Notes: generated by a model not told the origin, from the sequence alone. A stretch of DNA of 64,000 bases from Herbidospora yilanensis (GCF_001570565.1 NZ_BBXE01000019.1:124001-188000); one strand, 5' to 3'. Counted from the stretch's first letter, positions 51,995-61,472 are shown. Numbers and translations are program-made.

Positions 51995-53113
51995 ATGAGC
52001 ACACCGTCCCCGGGGCTGCGGATGGGCCGCCCGTTCGGGATCCCGGTCTACGTGTCACCGACGTGGCTGATCGTCGCCGCGTTCATCACGATCACGTATG
52101 AGCCGGTGGCCGCCGGGCAACTACCCGATTTCTCGTCGTTCGTCCACTACTCAGTCGCCCTGCTCTTCGCGGTGCTGCTCTACCTGTCGGTGCTCGTCCA
52201 CGAGCTGGCCCACTGCGTGGTCGCCAAAGCCTACGGTCTCCCGGTCAAGCGCATCACCCTCTACCTGCTGGGCGGGGTCTCGGAGATCGAGCAGGAGCCC
52301 GACACCCCCGGCAAGGAGTTCCTGATCTCCTTCGCCGGTCCCGTCGCCTCGCTCGGCCTCGCGGGTGTCTTCTACGGCGTCGAGCAGCTCCTCCACGAGG
52401 GCACGATCCCCCAGGTCCTGCTCTACATCCTGTGGTTCTCCAACGTGATCGTGGGCGTCTTCAACCTGCTGCCCGGCCTGCCGCTCGACGGCGGCCGGAT
52501 GCTCAGGGCCGGGGTGTGGAGGGTCACCCGCAACCCCAACTCGGGCACCGTCGCCGCCGCGTGGGTCGGCCGGAGCGTCGCCGTCATCGTGGTGCTCTAC
52601 CAGCTCGTGCTGCCGCTGATGGCCGGGCAGGAGCCCGACTTCACCGCCATCGTGTGGTCGATGATCCTGGCCTCGTTCATCTGGATGGGGGCCACGCAGT
52701 CGCTGCGCGTCGCCAAGGTCCGGTCCCGGCTGCCCCAGGTCCGGGCCCGCGCGCTGGCCAGGCGGGCCCTTCCGGTCGCCTCCGACGTGCCGCTCGCCGA
52801 GGCCCTCAGGCGGGCCCGTGAGGGCGGCGCGGGCGCGCTGGTGATCGTCGACCACGAGGGCCGTCCGACCGGGATCGTGAACGAGGCGGCCGTCAACGCG
52901 ACCCCCGAGCCGCGCCGCCCGTGGATCACCGTCGGGTCGCTGGCGCGCTCCCTCGAACCGGCCCTCGTCCTGGGCGCCGACCTGGAGGGGGAGTCGCTGA
53001 TCGACGCGATGCGCGACAACCCCGCGGGCGAATATCTGCTCGTCGAACGGGGCGGCGAAATCTACGGCGTGCTCGCCACCGCCGACGTCAACCGGGTCTT
53101 CACGGGCGTCTGA
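51995..53113 (+). CDS. Site-2 protease (M50) with CBS domains, Rip3-like
   Basis: The 372-residue membrane metalloprotease has zinc motif HELAH (69-73, in VLVHELAHCVVAKAYG) and the third ligand in NLLPGLPLDGGRML near 165. Six or so helices carry the active site, and a C-terminal soluble pair of CBS-like domains follows (RALPVASDVPLAEALRRARE...GEIYGVLATADVNRVF). Site-2 proteases cut within membranes, often releasing anti-sigma factors. ATG 51995 follows GGAAGGGG by 12 nt; 51968 and 51896 are in-frame alternatives. It is divergent from the RecB-like gene. Confidence 0.88.
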   Translation: MSTPSPGLRMGRPFGIPVYVSPTWLIVAAFITITYEPVAAGQLPDFSSFVHYSVALLFAVLLYLSVLVHELAHCVVAKAYGLPVKRITLYLLGGVSEIEQEPDTPGKEFLISFAGPVASLGLAGVFYGVEQLLHEGTIPQVLLYILWFSNVIVGVFNLLPGLPLDGGRMLRAGVWRVTRNPNSGTVAAAWVGRSVAVIVVLYQLVLPLMAGQEPDFTAIVWSMILASFIWMGATQSLRVAKVRSRLPQVRARALARRALPVASDVPLAEALRRAREGGAGALVIVDHEGRPTGIVNEAAVNATPEPRRPWITVGSLARSLEPALVLGADLEGESLIDAMRDNPAGEYLLVERGGEIYGVLATADVNRVFTGV

Positions 53114-53212
53114 CCAGATCGGGAGCGATCACCCCCACTCGTCATCTGGCTCGCGCACCACTAATGTTCTGGTCAAACGATCAGAAGTTAGGTATGGCCG
53201 GAGGAGAGTTCT

Positions 53213-54595
53213 GTGACGGAGCAGGGCGCGGGGGTGGTCCGTCCGCTTCCGGGTGACGGTGTGGTCGCTCACCTGAACGGGCTGGCGCTGGTATGCGGGC
53301 CGGGCTCGGCGCAGGTGGAGGAGTTGCTCGACGCGGTGCGGGAGACCGCCGAGAACGGCGGCGACGGACGGACCCTGGTCCGCAAGGTCGCTCAGGTTCT
53401 GGCGCGCTCCATGAACGACGACCCGCCGACGATCGCGGTCGCCGGTCCCACGGGCGGCGGCGTGGCGGTGCTGGTGTCGGGGGCGGCCTCGGCCCACCTT
53501 TTCGGCGCCCCCGACGGCGACTTCGTGGTCTCGGGGCAGGACGCCCTCACCTGGGCCGACCGCCTGGTGGCCGGCCCGGTGGGCCGGGTCGAGCTGCGCC
53601 TGCCCGGATCGGGCCCGTCCAGCCCCTATTCGCGCCTCGACGGCGGCGTGGTCGCCGGCGGCGGCGCCGAGATCGACTACACGGCGACCGGCCACACGAT
53701 GCACCGGCCCCACCCGATCCCGCAGCCCTCCCCGCCGCCCCAGCCGGGTCACCCCTACGCCTCGCAGCCCTCGGGCCCGCAGCAGCCGATGATCCCCCAC
53801 CAGCCGCCGCCCCCGCCGGGCGTGCCGCCGTACGGGCAGCCGGCCTACGACCCGCCGCCCTACGACCCGCAGCCGATGGGCGGCCCGATGCAGCCCCCGC
53901 CGCCGCCTCCCGGCCCTGGCCCGTTCGGCCCGCCCCCCGGCCTGCCGATGGGCCCGCCGCCGATGGGCGCCCCGCTGCCCCCGGTCGCCGAGCCGCTGCC
54001 GCCCCAGCACGACGAACGCCGCCACGACAGCGGCCACTTCGAGCCCCAGCCGCAGCCCGAACCCCCGGCCGACGACCCGAGCGACTCCACCCAGATGGAC
54101 GCCGCCCCGGAGCGCCTCGGCCCCATGGTCCACGGCGTCGACTGCAAGAACGACCACTTCAACGACCCGCGCGCGCCCTACTGCGCGGTCTGCGGCGTCC
54201 CCCTGTCGACCCGTGACCTCGTCCCCTACAAGGGCCCGCGCCCCGCGCTCGGCGTCCTGCTCCTCGACGACGGCATGGCGCTGACCCTCGACAGCGACTA
54301 CATCCTCGGCCGCGACCCCGAGCGGGCCCCCGAGGTCCAGTCGGGCGACGCCCGCCCGGCCAGGGTCACCAGCCCCGACGGCTCGGTCTCCCGCCGCCAC
54401 CTGAGGGTCACCCTGGAGAACTGGGACGTGAACCTGATCGACCTCGGCTCGGTCAACGGCACCCAGATCCAGCCCCCGGGCGACCCGAACTTCTACGACA
54501 TCCCCCCGAACGAGTCGGTCACGATCATGCCCGGCACGACGGTCCGGGTGGGGGTCTCCCGCACGATGCGCTTCGAGCCCCACCGCAGCGCCTGA
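53213..54595 (+). CDS. FHA-domain protein with proline-rich linker and zinc-ribbon-like motif
   Basis: The 460-residue cytoplasmic protein has a folded N-terminal domain (about 1-155). A Pro/Gln/Gly-rich disordered stretch follows (about 165-300). Two cysteine pairs in a ribbon-like motif (VDCKNDHFNDPRAPYCAVCG) lead to a C-terminal FHA phosphothreonine-binding domain (GRDPERAP, GSVSRRHLRV, DLGSVNGTQI). FHA proteins of this shape act with Ser/Thr kinases and sometimes with type VII secretion; neither is nearby. It starts at GTG 53213 behind GGAGGAGAG. Confidence 0.85.
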   Translation: MTEQGAGVVRPLPGDGVVAHLNGLALVCGPGSAQVEELLDAVRETAENGGDGRTLVRKVAQVLARSMNDDPPTIAVAGPTGGGVAVLVSGAASAHLFGAPDGDFVVSGQDALTWADRLVAGPVGRVELRLPGSGPSSPYSRLDGGVVAGGGAEIDYTATGHTMHRPHPIPQPSPPPQPGHPYASQPSGPQQPMIPHQPPPPPGVPPYGQPAYDPPPYDPQPMGGPMQPPPPPPGPGPFGPPPGLPMGPPPMGAPLPPVAEPLPPQHDERRHDSGHFEPQPQPEPPADDPSDSTQMDAAPERLGPMVHGVDCKNDHFNDPRAPYCAVCGVPLSTRDLVPYKGPRPALGVLLLDDGMALTLDSDYILGRDPERAPEVQSGDARPARVTSPDGSVSRRHLRVTLENWDVNLIDLGSVNGTQIQPPGDPNFYDIPPNESVTIMPGTTVRVGVSRTMRFEPHRSA

Positions 54596-54606
54596 GCACA
54601 CGACGA

Positions 54607-54648
54607 CCCTCGGCGCGAGGCATCCCGCCCCGCGCCGAGGGCGGGATG
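54607..54648. terminator. Two overlapping, mutually exclusive perfect hairpins
   Basis: Stem A: CCCTCGGCGCG (54607-54617) with CGCGCCGAGGG (54631-54641). Stem B: CATCCCGCCC (54621-54630) with GGGCGGGATG (54639-54648). They share 54639-54641 and interleave, so they cannot both form completely. The element sits between convergent genes (FHA stop and TetR stop) and is probably a bidirectional terminator. Confidence 0.7.
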
Positions 54649-54659
54649 TCCGGCCCTTT

Positions 54660-55256
54660 CTAAGGCAGGCGGAGCCGGTCGAGTTCGGCGAGCATGATCT
54701 CCTCGATCCGCGACGCCCGGTCGGGGTAGAGCAGGCGGTGCAGGCTCAGCCCGTCCACGAGAGCGAGCAGGCGCTCCGCCGTGTCGTCGAGGCCCTCGCC
54801 CGCGATCTCCCCGGCGATCTCCCCGGCCTCGGCCGCGCTCTGGAGCAGGCTCCGCACCAGCAGGTGGAGGTCGGCCGCCTCCTCCCGCTGCGTCCGCAGC
54901 AGCGCCGGCGAGGTGAGGCTGCGCGCCCAGAAGCCGATCTCCAGGCCCGTCTCCCGTTCGCGCTCCTCGTCCATGGGCAGGTTGTCCAGGAGGAGCTCCC
55001 GCAGCGCCGCCAGGCCCGTCAGGCCGGTCAGCTTCTCGGCCAGGCGCTCGGTGATCCGGCGGTGGCTCGTGCGCAGGGCCGACAGGAGGATCTCGTCCTT
55101 GTCGGCGAAGTAGTGGGTCAGGACGCCGTTGGAGTAGCCCGCCTCCTTGGCGATCGCTCGCGTGGTCGCGGCCTCGATTCCCGCGCGCAGGATGATGCGG
55201 CGGGCCGCGGCGACGACCTCTTCCCTGCGTTCGTCATGGTTCACGATCTTCGGCAT
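54660..55256 (-). CDS. TetR/AcrR family regulator (BetI-like)
   Basis: The 198-residue repressor has a full HTH (RREEVVAAARRIILRAGIEA; TTRAIAKEAGYSNGVLTHYF; DKDEILLSAL) and a BetI-type ligand domain. A short in-frame duplication gives AGEIAGEIAGE in the middle. It is divergent from the PfkB gene with only 39 bp between starts, so it very probably controls that promoter and its own. Confidence 0.9.
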   Translation of the reverse strand: MPKIVNHDERREEVVAAARRIILRAGIEAATTRAIAKEAGYSNGVLTHYFADKDEILLSALRTSHRRITERLAEKLTGLTGLAALRELLLDNLPMDEERERETGLEIGFWARSLTSPALLRTQREEAADLHLLVRSLLQSAAEAGEIAGEIAGEGLDDTAERLLALVDGLSLHRLLYPDRASRIEEIMLAELDRLRLP

Positions 55257-55257
55257 G

Positions 55258-55288
55258 TTGACATTTTAGTCGGGCGCCCGTCTATTAT
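55258..55288 (+). promoter_or_regulatory. Promoter TTGACA-N19-TATTAT with embedded palindrome, for the PfkB gene
   Basis: The consensus -35 TTGACA (55258-55263) starts one base past the TetR start codon, and -10 TATTAT (55283-55288) ends 7 nt before the PfkB ATG. The spacer holds the perfect palindrome CGGGCGCCCG (55271-55280), a natural TetR operator position. No ribosome binding site, so likely leaderless. Confidence 0.65.
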
Positions 55289-55295
55289 CCAGGCC

Positions 55296-56204
55296 ATGTC
55301 GGTTGTCACGCTCGGCGTCCACATCGTGGACGTGCTCGCCCGGCCCGTCGAGTCGATCCCGGCCGGCCAGGACACCCATCTGGTCGAGCAGGTGCGCATC
55401 ACCGCCGCCGGGGCCGCCGCCGGGACGGCGGTCGTGCTGGCCAGGCTGGGCCTTCCCGTCACGTCGCTGGGGGCCGTCGGCGACGACGAGCTCGGCGACT
55501 TCCTCCTCATGGTCATGGACCGGCACGGCGTCGACGTCGCCAAGGTGACGCGCAAGCCGGGGGAGCAGACCGCCGCCTCGATCCTGCCGATCAGGCCCGA
55601 CGGCGGGCGGCCCTCGTTCCACGTCCCGGGAGCCAACCTGGGGCTCTCCCTGGCCGACGTCGACGTCGACACGATCAGGAGCGCGAAGGTCCTCCACCTG
55701 GGCGGCATGGACGCCACCTGGGGCCTCCACGACCCCGCCTTCCACGCCCTGCTCGACGAGGTGCGGGGCCGGGGCACCCAGGTCACCCTCGACCTGCTGT
55801 CGAACATGCCCGACCTGATGCCCGCCGCGAAGACCTTCCTGCCCCACGTCGACCACTTCCTGCCCAACGAGGAGCAGGCCCTCATGATGACCGGCGCCCC
55901 GACCGTCGAGGAGGCCGCCGCGGCGCTGCTGGCCGAGGGCCCGGCGACGGTGGTCGTCACGCTGGGCGCCGAGGGCAGCCTCGTCGCCACCGCCGACGGG
56001 CTCACCCGGGTGCCCGCGGAAGACGTATCGGTGATCGACACCACCGGATGCGGCGACGCCTACTGCGCCGGGTTCGCCGCCGGGCTGCTCACCGGGCGTC
56101 CGGTGCTCGAATCGGCCCGTCTCGGCACCGCCGTCGCCGCCCGCGTGGCCGGCGGCCTCGGCTCCGACGCCAACCTGGACGGCGCCGCCGCCCTGCTGTC
56201 CTGA
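55296..56204 (+). CDS. PfkB-family carbohydrate kinase
   Basis: The 302-residue ribokinase-like enzyme has VRITAAGAAAGTAVVLARLG at the N-terminal glycine motif. The C-terminal signature DTTGCGDAYCAGFAAGLL carries the catalytic base Asp and anion hole. VVVTLGAEGSLV is the ATP-side motif. The sugar or nucleoside substrate is unknown. The following aminotransferase 15 bp downstream suggests a two-step pathway for an amino- or keto-sugar-like compound. Confidence 0.88.
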   Translation: MSVVTLGVHIVDVLARPVESIPAGQDTHLVEQVRITAAGAAAGTAVVLARLGLPVTSLGAVGDDELGDFLLMVMDRHGVDVAKVTRKPGEQTAASILPIRPDGGRPSFHVPGANLGLSLADVDVDTIRSAKVLHLGGMDATWGLHDPAFHALLDEVRGRGTQVTLDLLSNMPDLMPAAKTFLPHVDHFLPNEEQALMMTGAPTVEEAAAALLAEGPATVVVTLGAEGSLVATADGLTRVPAEDVSVIDTTGCGDAYCAGFAAGLLTGRPVLESARLGTAVAARVAGGLGSDANLDGAAALLS

Positions 56205-56219
56205 GAGGAAGATCCCCCC

Positions 56220-57443
56220 ATGTCCCTGGACGCCGATCTGCGCGCCCGCGCCGCCAAGGTCATCCCCGGCGGCATGTACGGTCACCTCAACGCCGCCCTC
56301 CACGGCGACACCTACCCCCAGTTCTTCGTCAGGGGCGACGGCGCCCGCCAGTGGGACGCCGACGGGAGGGAGTACGTCGACCTGATGTGCTCCTGGGGCC
56401 CCATGATCGTCGGCCACCGCAACCCCCGCGTGGAAGAGGCCGCCGCCCGGCTCCAGGCCCAGGGCGACTGCCTCAACGGGCCCGGCCCCGTCATGGTCGA
56501 GCTCGCCGAGCTGCTCGTCGACCTCATCCCGGCCGCCGACTGGGCCATGTTCTCCAAGAACGGCACCGACGCCACCACCCAGGCCCTCATGGTCGCCCGC
56601 GCCGCCACCGGCCGCACGAAGGTCCTGATCGCCCACGGCGCCTACCACGGCGCCGACCCCTGGTGCACCCCCGGCCTCTCGGGCGTCACGCCCAACCAGC
56701 GCGCCGACACGGTCGAGTTCGCCTACAACGATCTCCACGACGCCGAGCGGGCCGCCGCCGAGGCCGGCGACGACGTCGCGGCCATCCTGGTCACCCCCTT
56801 CAAGCACGACTCCTTCGAAGACCAGGCGCTCGCCGAGGCCGGCTTCGCCCGCGGCGTCCGGGCGCTGGCCGACCGGCTGGGCGCGGCCCTGGTGATCGAC
56901 GAGGTCCGGGCCGGCTTCCGGCTCGACCTGAGGGGCACCTGGGAGCCCTTCGGTGTACGTCCCGACCTGTCGGCCTGGTCCAAGGCCATGGGCAACGGCC
57001 ATGCGATCGCGGCCGTCACCGGCGCCGAGGCGCTCAAGAACGCGGCCCAGACCCTCTATTCGACCGGTTCGTTCTGGTTCTCCTCGGCCGCCATGGGCGC
57101 GGCCAAGGCCACGATCGAGATCCTCCGGGAGTCGGGCGGGCCGGCGCTGATCGAACGCGCGGGGGCGAGGCTGCGTACCGGACTGTATGAGCAGGCCAAG
57201 AGCCACGGCTTCACGATCAACCAGACGGGCCCGGTGCAGATCCCGTGGCTCTCGTTCGACGGCGACGCCACTTTGGAGCGGGGGGTCTTCTGGGCGGCCG
57301 CCTGCCTGGCCGAAGGGGTCTACGTGCACCCCTGGCACAACTGGTTCCTGTCGACCGCCCACACCGACGCCGAGATCGATCGCGCCCTGGAGGGCACCGA
57401 CGCCGCGTTCGCCGCGACCGCCCGGCGCTTCAGCGGAGTCTGA
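56220..57443 (+). CDS. Class III aminotransferase (glutamate-1-semialdehyde aminomutase-like)
   Basis: The 407-residue PLP enzyme of fold type I has FSKNGTDATTQALMVARAATGR, AYHGADPW, LVIDEVRAGFRLD with the pyridine-binding Asp, and the PLP lysine in LSAWSKAMGNGHAIAAV. It resembles GSA aminomutase in layout, but haem genes are absent here, so another keto/amino substrate is likely. It probably shares the PfkB transcript. Its end overlaps the convergent GNAT gene by 14 nt. Confidence 0.88.
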   Translation: MSLDADLRARAAKVIPGGMYGHLNAALHGDTYPQFFVRGDGARQWDADGREYVDLMCSWGPMIVGHRNPRVEEAAARLQAQGDCLNGPGPVMVELAELLVDLIPAADWAMFSKNGTDATTQALMVARAATGRTKVLIAHGAYHGADPWCTPGLSGVTPNQRADTVEFAYNDLHDAERAAAEAGDDVAAILVTPFKHDSFEDQALAEAGFARGVRALADRLGAALVIDEVRAGFRLDLRGTWEPFGVRPDLSAWSKAMGNGHAIAAVTGAEALKNAAQTLYSTGSFWFSSAAMGAAKATIEILRESGGPALIERAGARLRTGLYEQAKSHGFTINQTGPVQIPWLSFDGDATLERGVFWAAACLAEGVYVHPWHNWFLSTAHTDAEIDRALEGTDAAFAATARRFSGV

Positions 57444-58527
57444 GCCACTCCACGTTGTCGGTCCAGGTCCCGTCGGGGCCGGGCAGGTACTCCTTCTGCG
57501 TCTGACCCCGGGTGAACCCGGCCCGCTCCAGCACCGCCTGGGAGGCCAGGTTCCCCGGGTCGGTGCCGGAGGTCAGCCGCCGCAGGCCCGCCTGCGTGAA
57601 GGCCCACTCGGCCAGCAGCCCGACCGCCCTGGTGACCATGCCGCGGCCCCGGAAGTCGGGGTGGAGGCTGTAGCCGACCATGGCCTCCCGCATGGGCGGG
57701 GTCAGGTGCGAGAGCTGGATGTCCCCGGCGAAGGCCCCCGTCTCGGCGTCCCGGATGGCCATCTCGGCCTGGACGCCGGTCAGCCAGCGGTATCCGGCGC
57801 CGGTGCACCGGTAGAGCGTCTCGGCGAACGGCGGCGCCTCCGGCGGCACGCGATAGCGCACCACGTCGGGCAGCGACGCCAGCGCCTGGTAGGCCGGCGC
57901 GTCGCCGGTCGTCAGCATGGTGATCGTGACGACGCCGTCGGTCAGGCCGCCCTCGGGCAGGAACGGCAGGAACGGCCTGATCGGCTCCCCGGAGTCGCCG
58001 GGCAGCCGGCCGAACAGGGCCATGTCGGCCCGGCCCCCGCCGGGGATCGGCCCGCCGCCGCGCTGCAGCCCCTCGTGGCGGAACCCGCCCGCCAGCGCGA
58101 CCTTCTGCGAGCCCAGGTTCTCCATCTCGGCGACCAGGTGCAGCCGGGGCACCCCCTGCTCGAACGCCCAGGTGGCGACGGCCCGCAGGGCCGCGGACGC
58201 CACGCCCTTGCGGCGGGCCCACGGGGCCACCCAATAGCCCACCTCGACGTTGCCGAAGCGGTCGGGCAGGTGCAGCCCGATCGCCCCGTCCAGCTCGCCG
58301 GTGGCGGCGTCGACGACGACGAACTCGGCGCCGCCCGTCCTCCACCGCGCCTCGGCGATGTCCAGCAGCCAGTGGCGGGCGTCCGCCTCGGTGTAGGGGC
58401 TGGGCATGGTCGGGATGAAGCGCTGGGTCACGGGATCGGAGCAGGCGCGCGCGACGGCCGGGACGTCGGCCTCGGTGGCCGGCCGGAGGAGGATCGGTCC
58501 GGCTGAGATGGTTTCGCGGGGGTACAT
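57430..58527 (-). CDS. Tandem-domain GNAT N-acetyltransferase (RimJ-like)
   Basis: The 365-residue protein has two full RimJ/RimL-type GNAT domains. The first (about 8-170) has VEVGYWVAPWARRKGVASAALRAV, and the second (about 190-360) has AMVGYSLHPDFRGRGMVTRAVGLL. Each has the acetyl-CoA R/QxxGxG/A loop. Natural double GNATs are known, so this is probably not a fusion artefact. The substrate is unknown. Confidence 0.88.
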   Translation of the reverse strand: MYPRETISAGPILLRPATEADVPAVARACSDPVTQRFIPTMPSPYTEADARHWLLDIAEARWRTGGAEFVVVDAATGELDGAIGLHLPDRFGNVEVGYWVAPWARRKGVASAALRAVATWAFEQGVPRLHLVAEMENLGSQKVALAGGFRHEGLQRGGGPIPGGGRADMALFGRLPGDSGEPIRPFLPFLPEGGLTDGVVTITMLTTGDAPAYQALASLPDVVRYRVPPEAPPFAETLYRCTGAGYRWLTGVQAEMAIRDAETGAFAGDIQLSHLTPPMREAMVGYSLHPDFRGRGMVTRAVGLLAEWAFTQAGLRRLTSGTDPGNLASQAVLERAGFTRGQTQKEYLPGPDGTWTDNVEWLRLR

Positions 58528-58575
58528 GGCCCCTTGCTACCAGTCGTCCGAGTCGGGGGACAAACGTTTTGCCAT

Positions 58576-58581
58576 TAGCCT
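58576..58581 (+). promoter_or_regulatory. Candidate -10 (TAGCCT) for trmI
   Basis: TAGCCT ends 7 nt before ATG 58589, with no Shine-Dalgarno between. Confidence 0.35.
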
Positions 58582-58588
58582 TGCCGCC

Positions 58589-59452
58589 ATGGGTTTTCGC
58601 AGGCACGGCCCGTTCCAGGCCGGAGATCAGGTTCAGCTCACCGATCCGAAGAACAAGCGCCACACCGTGACGCTGAAAGAGGACGGTGTCTTTCACACCC
58701 ACAAGGGGTGGATCGCTCACGCCGACCTGATCGGGCAGCCTGAGGGCTCCGTGGTGCGCTCGTCGGGCGGCATCCAGTATCTGGCGTTCCGCCACCTGCT
58801 GTCCGACTACACGCTGTCGATGCCACGCGGCGCGGCGGTGATCTACCCGAAGGACTCGGCGCAGATCGTCGCGATGGCCGACATCTTCCCCGGCGCCAAG
58901 GTCGTGGAGGCCGGCGTCGGGTCCGGCGCGCTGTCCTGCTTCCTGCTGCGCGCCGTCGGCACGGAGGGCTCGCTGACCTCGTACGAACGGCGTGCCGACT
59001 TCGCCGAGGTCGCGACCAGGAACGTGACCAAGTTCTTCGGCGGCGAGCTCAAGCAGTGGCGTCTGGTGGTCGGCGACTTCAACGAGGCCCTCGACGAGAC
59101 CGACGTCGACCGGATCATCCTCGACATGCTCGCTCCCTGGGAGTGCGTCGACGCCGCGGGCAAGGCGCTCACCCCCGGTGGCGTGATCTGCTGTTACGTG
59201 GCCACCACGACCCAGATGTCAAGGACCGTCGAGACACTTCGCGATCACGGGAGTTTCACGGAGCCCCACGCGTGGGAGACCCTGATTCGCGACTGGCATG
59301 TCGAAGGTCTCGCCGTCCGTCCCGACCACCGCATGGTCGGGCACACCGGCTTCCTCGTCACCGCCCGCCGCATGGCGGACGGCGTCACGCCGCCGCCCAG
59401 GCGCCGCCGCCCGGCAAAGGGGGCGTATGGGGAGGGTACGGAAGACCAGTGA
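58589..59452 (+). CDS. trmI: tRNA (adenine(58)-N1)-methyltransferase TrmI
   Basis: The 287-residue SAM-dependent enzyme methylates A58 in the tRNA T-loop. It has an N-terminal beta domain, then AKVVEAGVGSGALSCFLLRAVG (SAM loop), TSYERRADFAEVATRNV, DRIILDMLAPWECVDAAG and GGVICCYVATTTQMSRTVE. The final basic tail (PPPRRRRPAK) probably aids RNA binding. Its place just upstream of the proteasomal ATPase gene is conserved across actinobacteria. Confidence 0.93.
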   Translation: MGFRRHGPFQAGDQVQLTDPKNKRHTVTLKEDGVFHTHKGWIAHADLIGQPEGSVVRSSGGIQYLAFRHLLSDYTLSMPRGAAVIYPKDSAQIVAMADIFPGAKVVEAGVGSGALSCFLLRAVGTEGSLTSYERRADFAEVATRNVTKFFGGELKQWRLVVGDFNEALDETDVDRIILDMLAPWECVDAAGKALTPGGVICCYVATTTQMSRTVETLRDHGSFTEPHAWETLIRDWHVEGLAVRPDHRMVGHTGFLVTARRMADGVTPPPRRRRPAKGAYGEGTEDQ

Positions 59453-59659
59453 CGATTTAGCGGCGAAACGGGAAACTTGAGTGACAGCGGGAACAAACAC
59501 CCTGTTCCATGTGCTCACCGAGATAAACCCTCCGAAAAGGCATCAACCATCAAACACTCCACGTAACTAGACGAACACCAGTGGGCTACGTTTTTCAAGG
59601 CCGTCAGATTGGTAGGGACTTGAGTAGTCTTTCCTCTACTGGGAAGGAGGTGACGGGGC

Positions 59660-61423
59660 GTGGCAGCTCGCGATGACGCAGAGGCTCGGGCCGCGCAGCG
59701 CGAACGGGAGGTCGCCGACCTCACAACACAGGTCTCCTTCCTTCAGGAGGAGATCACCGCGTTGCGCCGCAAGCTTGCGGAATCCCCCCGCCAGGCACGG
59801 GTGCTGGAGGAGCGTCTCCACGACGTTCAAGCTCAGGTGGTCGCCCTCACAGGCCAGAACGAACGGCTCGTGGCCACCCTCAAGGAGGCCAGGGACCAGA
59901 TCGTCGCCCTCAAGGAGGAGGTCGACCGGCTGGCGCAACCGCCATCCGGCTTCGGCGTGTTCCTTGAGGCCAGAGAAGACGGCACGATCGAGGTGTTCAC
60001 CGGCGGGCGCAAGCTCCGGGTGAACGTCAGCCCCGCCGTCGACGCCGAGTCGTTGAAGCGCGGCCAGGAGGTCATGCTCAACGAGGCGCTGAACGTCGTC
60101 GAAGCCCTCGGCTTCGAAGACGTGGGCGAGATCGTGATGTTGAAGGAGCTGCTCGAAGACGGGCAGCGCGCGCTCGTGATATCGCACGCCGACGAAGAGC
60201 GCGTCGTGAAGCTCGCCGAGTCGCTGCTCAGCCAGCCGATAAGGTCGGGCGACTCACTCCTGCTCGAACCGCGTTCGGGTTACGTCTACGAGCGCATTCC
60301 CAAGTCGGAGGTCGAGGAGCTCGTCCTCGAAGAGGTGCCCGACATCTCTTACGACGAGATCGGCGGCCTGCGCGGCCAGATCGAGCAGATCAGGGACGCC
60401 ATCGAGCTTCCCTACCTGCACGCCGACCTGTTCCGGGAGCACAAGCTCCGCCCGCCGAAGGGCGTGCTGCTCTACGGCCCTCCCGGTTGCGGCAAGACGC
60501 TCATCGCCAAGGCGGTGGCCAACTCCCTGGCCAAGCAGGTCGCGGAGAAGACCGGCCAGTCGGGCAAGAGCTTCTTCCTCAACATCAAGGGCCCCGAGCT
60601 CCTGAACAAGTACGTCGGTGAGACCGAGCGGCACATCCGCCTGGTCTTCCAGCGGGCGCGTGAGAAGGCGTCCGAGGGCACCCCGGTGATCGTGTTCTTC
60701 GACGAGATGGACTCGATCTTCCGCACGCGTGGCTCGGGTGTGTCGTCCGACGTCGAGAACACCATCGTCCCTCAGTTGCTGTCGGAGATCGACGGCGTCG
60801 AGGGCCTGGAGAACGTCATCGTCATCGGCGCCTCCAACCGCGAAGACATGATCGACCCGGCGATCCTGCGGCCCGGCCGCCTCGACGTGAAGATCAAGAT
60901 CGAGCGGCCCGACGCCGAGGCGGCGAAGGACATCTTCTCGAAGTACCTGATCTCCGACCTCCCGCTCCACCCCGACGACCTCGCGGAGCACGGCAGCAGC
61001 CGTGAGTCCACGATCGCCGAGATGATCCAGCGGGTCGTCGAGCGCATGTACAACGAGATCGAGGAGAACCGCTTCCTCGAGGTGACCTACGCCAACGGTG
61101 ACAAGGAAGTCCTCTACTTCAAGGACTTCAACTCCGGCGCGATGATCCAGAACATCGTCGACCGGGGCAAGAAGATGGCGATCAAGCAGTTCCTGGAGAC
61201 GGGCCAGAAGGGCCTGCGCATCCAGCACCTGATGGCCGCCTGCGTCGACGAGTTCCGGGAGAACGAAGACCTCCCGAACACCACCAACCCCGACGACTGG
61301 GCCCGCATCTCCGGCAAGAAGGGCGAGCGGATCGTCTACATCCGCACCCTCGTGCAGGGCAAGCAGGGCACGGAGGCCGGCAGGTCAATAGACACGGTGG
61401 CCAACACGGGGCAGTACCTGTAG
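59660..61423 (+). CDS. mpa: Proteasome-associated ATPase Mpa/ARC
   Basis: The 587-residue AAA ring protein unfolds pupylated proteins and feeds them to the 20S proteasome. An N-terminal coiled coil (about 1-95) binds Pup. OB-fold subdomains follow, then the AAA module with Walker A GPPGCGKT (about 273-280), Walker [11 protein letters not shown] (about 343-352) and [20 protein letters not shown]. The C-terminus ends GQYL, the docking tail typical of Mpa/ARC. The start is GTG 59660, with GGAGG at 59646-59650. The 207-bp leader has a 5-bp stem (AGTAG/CTACT) just before that site. Confidence 0.96.
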   Translation: MAARDDAEARAAQREREVADLTTQVSFLQEEITALRRKLAESPRQARVLEERLHDVQAQVVALTGQNERLVATLKEARDQIVALKEEVDRLAQPPSGFGVFLEAREDGTIEVFTGGRKLRVNVSPAVDAESLKRGQEVMLNEALNVVEALGFEDVGEIVMLKELLEDGQRALVISHADEERVVKLAESLLSQPIRSGDSLLLEPRSGYVYERIPKSEVEELVLEEVPDISYDEIGGLRGQIEQIRDAIELPYLHADLFREHKLRPPKGVLLYGPPGCGKTLIAKAVANSLAKQVAEKTGQSGKSFFLNIKGPELLNKYVGETERHIRLVFQRAREKASEGTPVIVFFDEMDSIFRTRGSGVSSDVENTIVPQLLSEIDGVEGLENVIVIGASNREDMIDPAILRPGRLDVKIKIERPDAEAAKDIFSKYLISDLPLHPDDLAEHGSSRESTIAEMIQRVVERMYNEIEENRFLEVTYANGDKEVLYFKDFNSGAMIQNIVDRGKKMAIKQFLETGQKGLRIQHLMAACVDEFRENEDLPNTTNPDDWARISGKKGERIVYIRTLVQGKQGTEAGRSIDTVANTGQYL

Positions 61424-61431
61424 GAATTGCG

Positions 61432-61472
61432 AAAACGGCACGTTCTCCCGTCGCGGGAGACGTGCCGTTTTT
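61432..61472 (+). terminator. Rho-independent terminator after mpa
   Basis: AAAACGGCACGT and CTCCCG pair with CGGGAG and ACGTGCCGTTTT around loop TCG, giving an 18-bp stem with one bulged T, followed by more T residues. This is the clearest classical terminator in the window. It implies that mpa and the acyltransferase/dop genes are separately transcribed. Confidence 0.92.
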
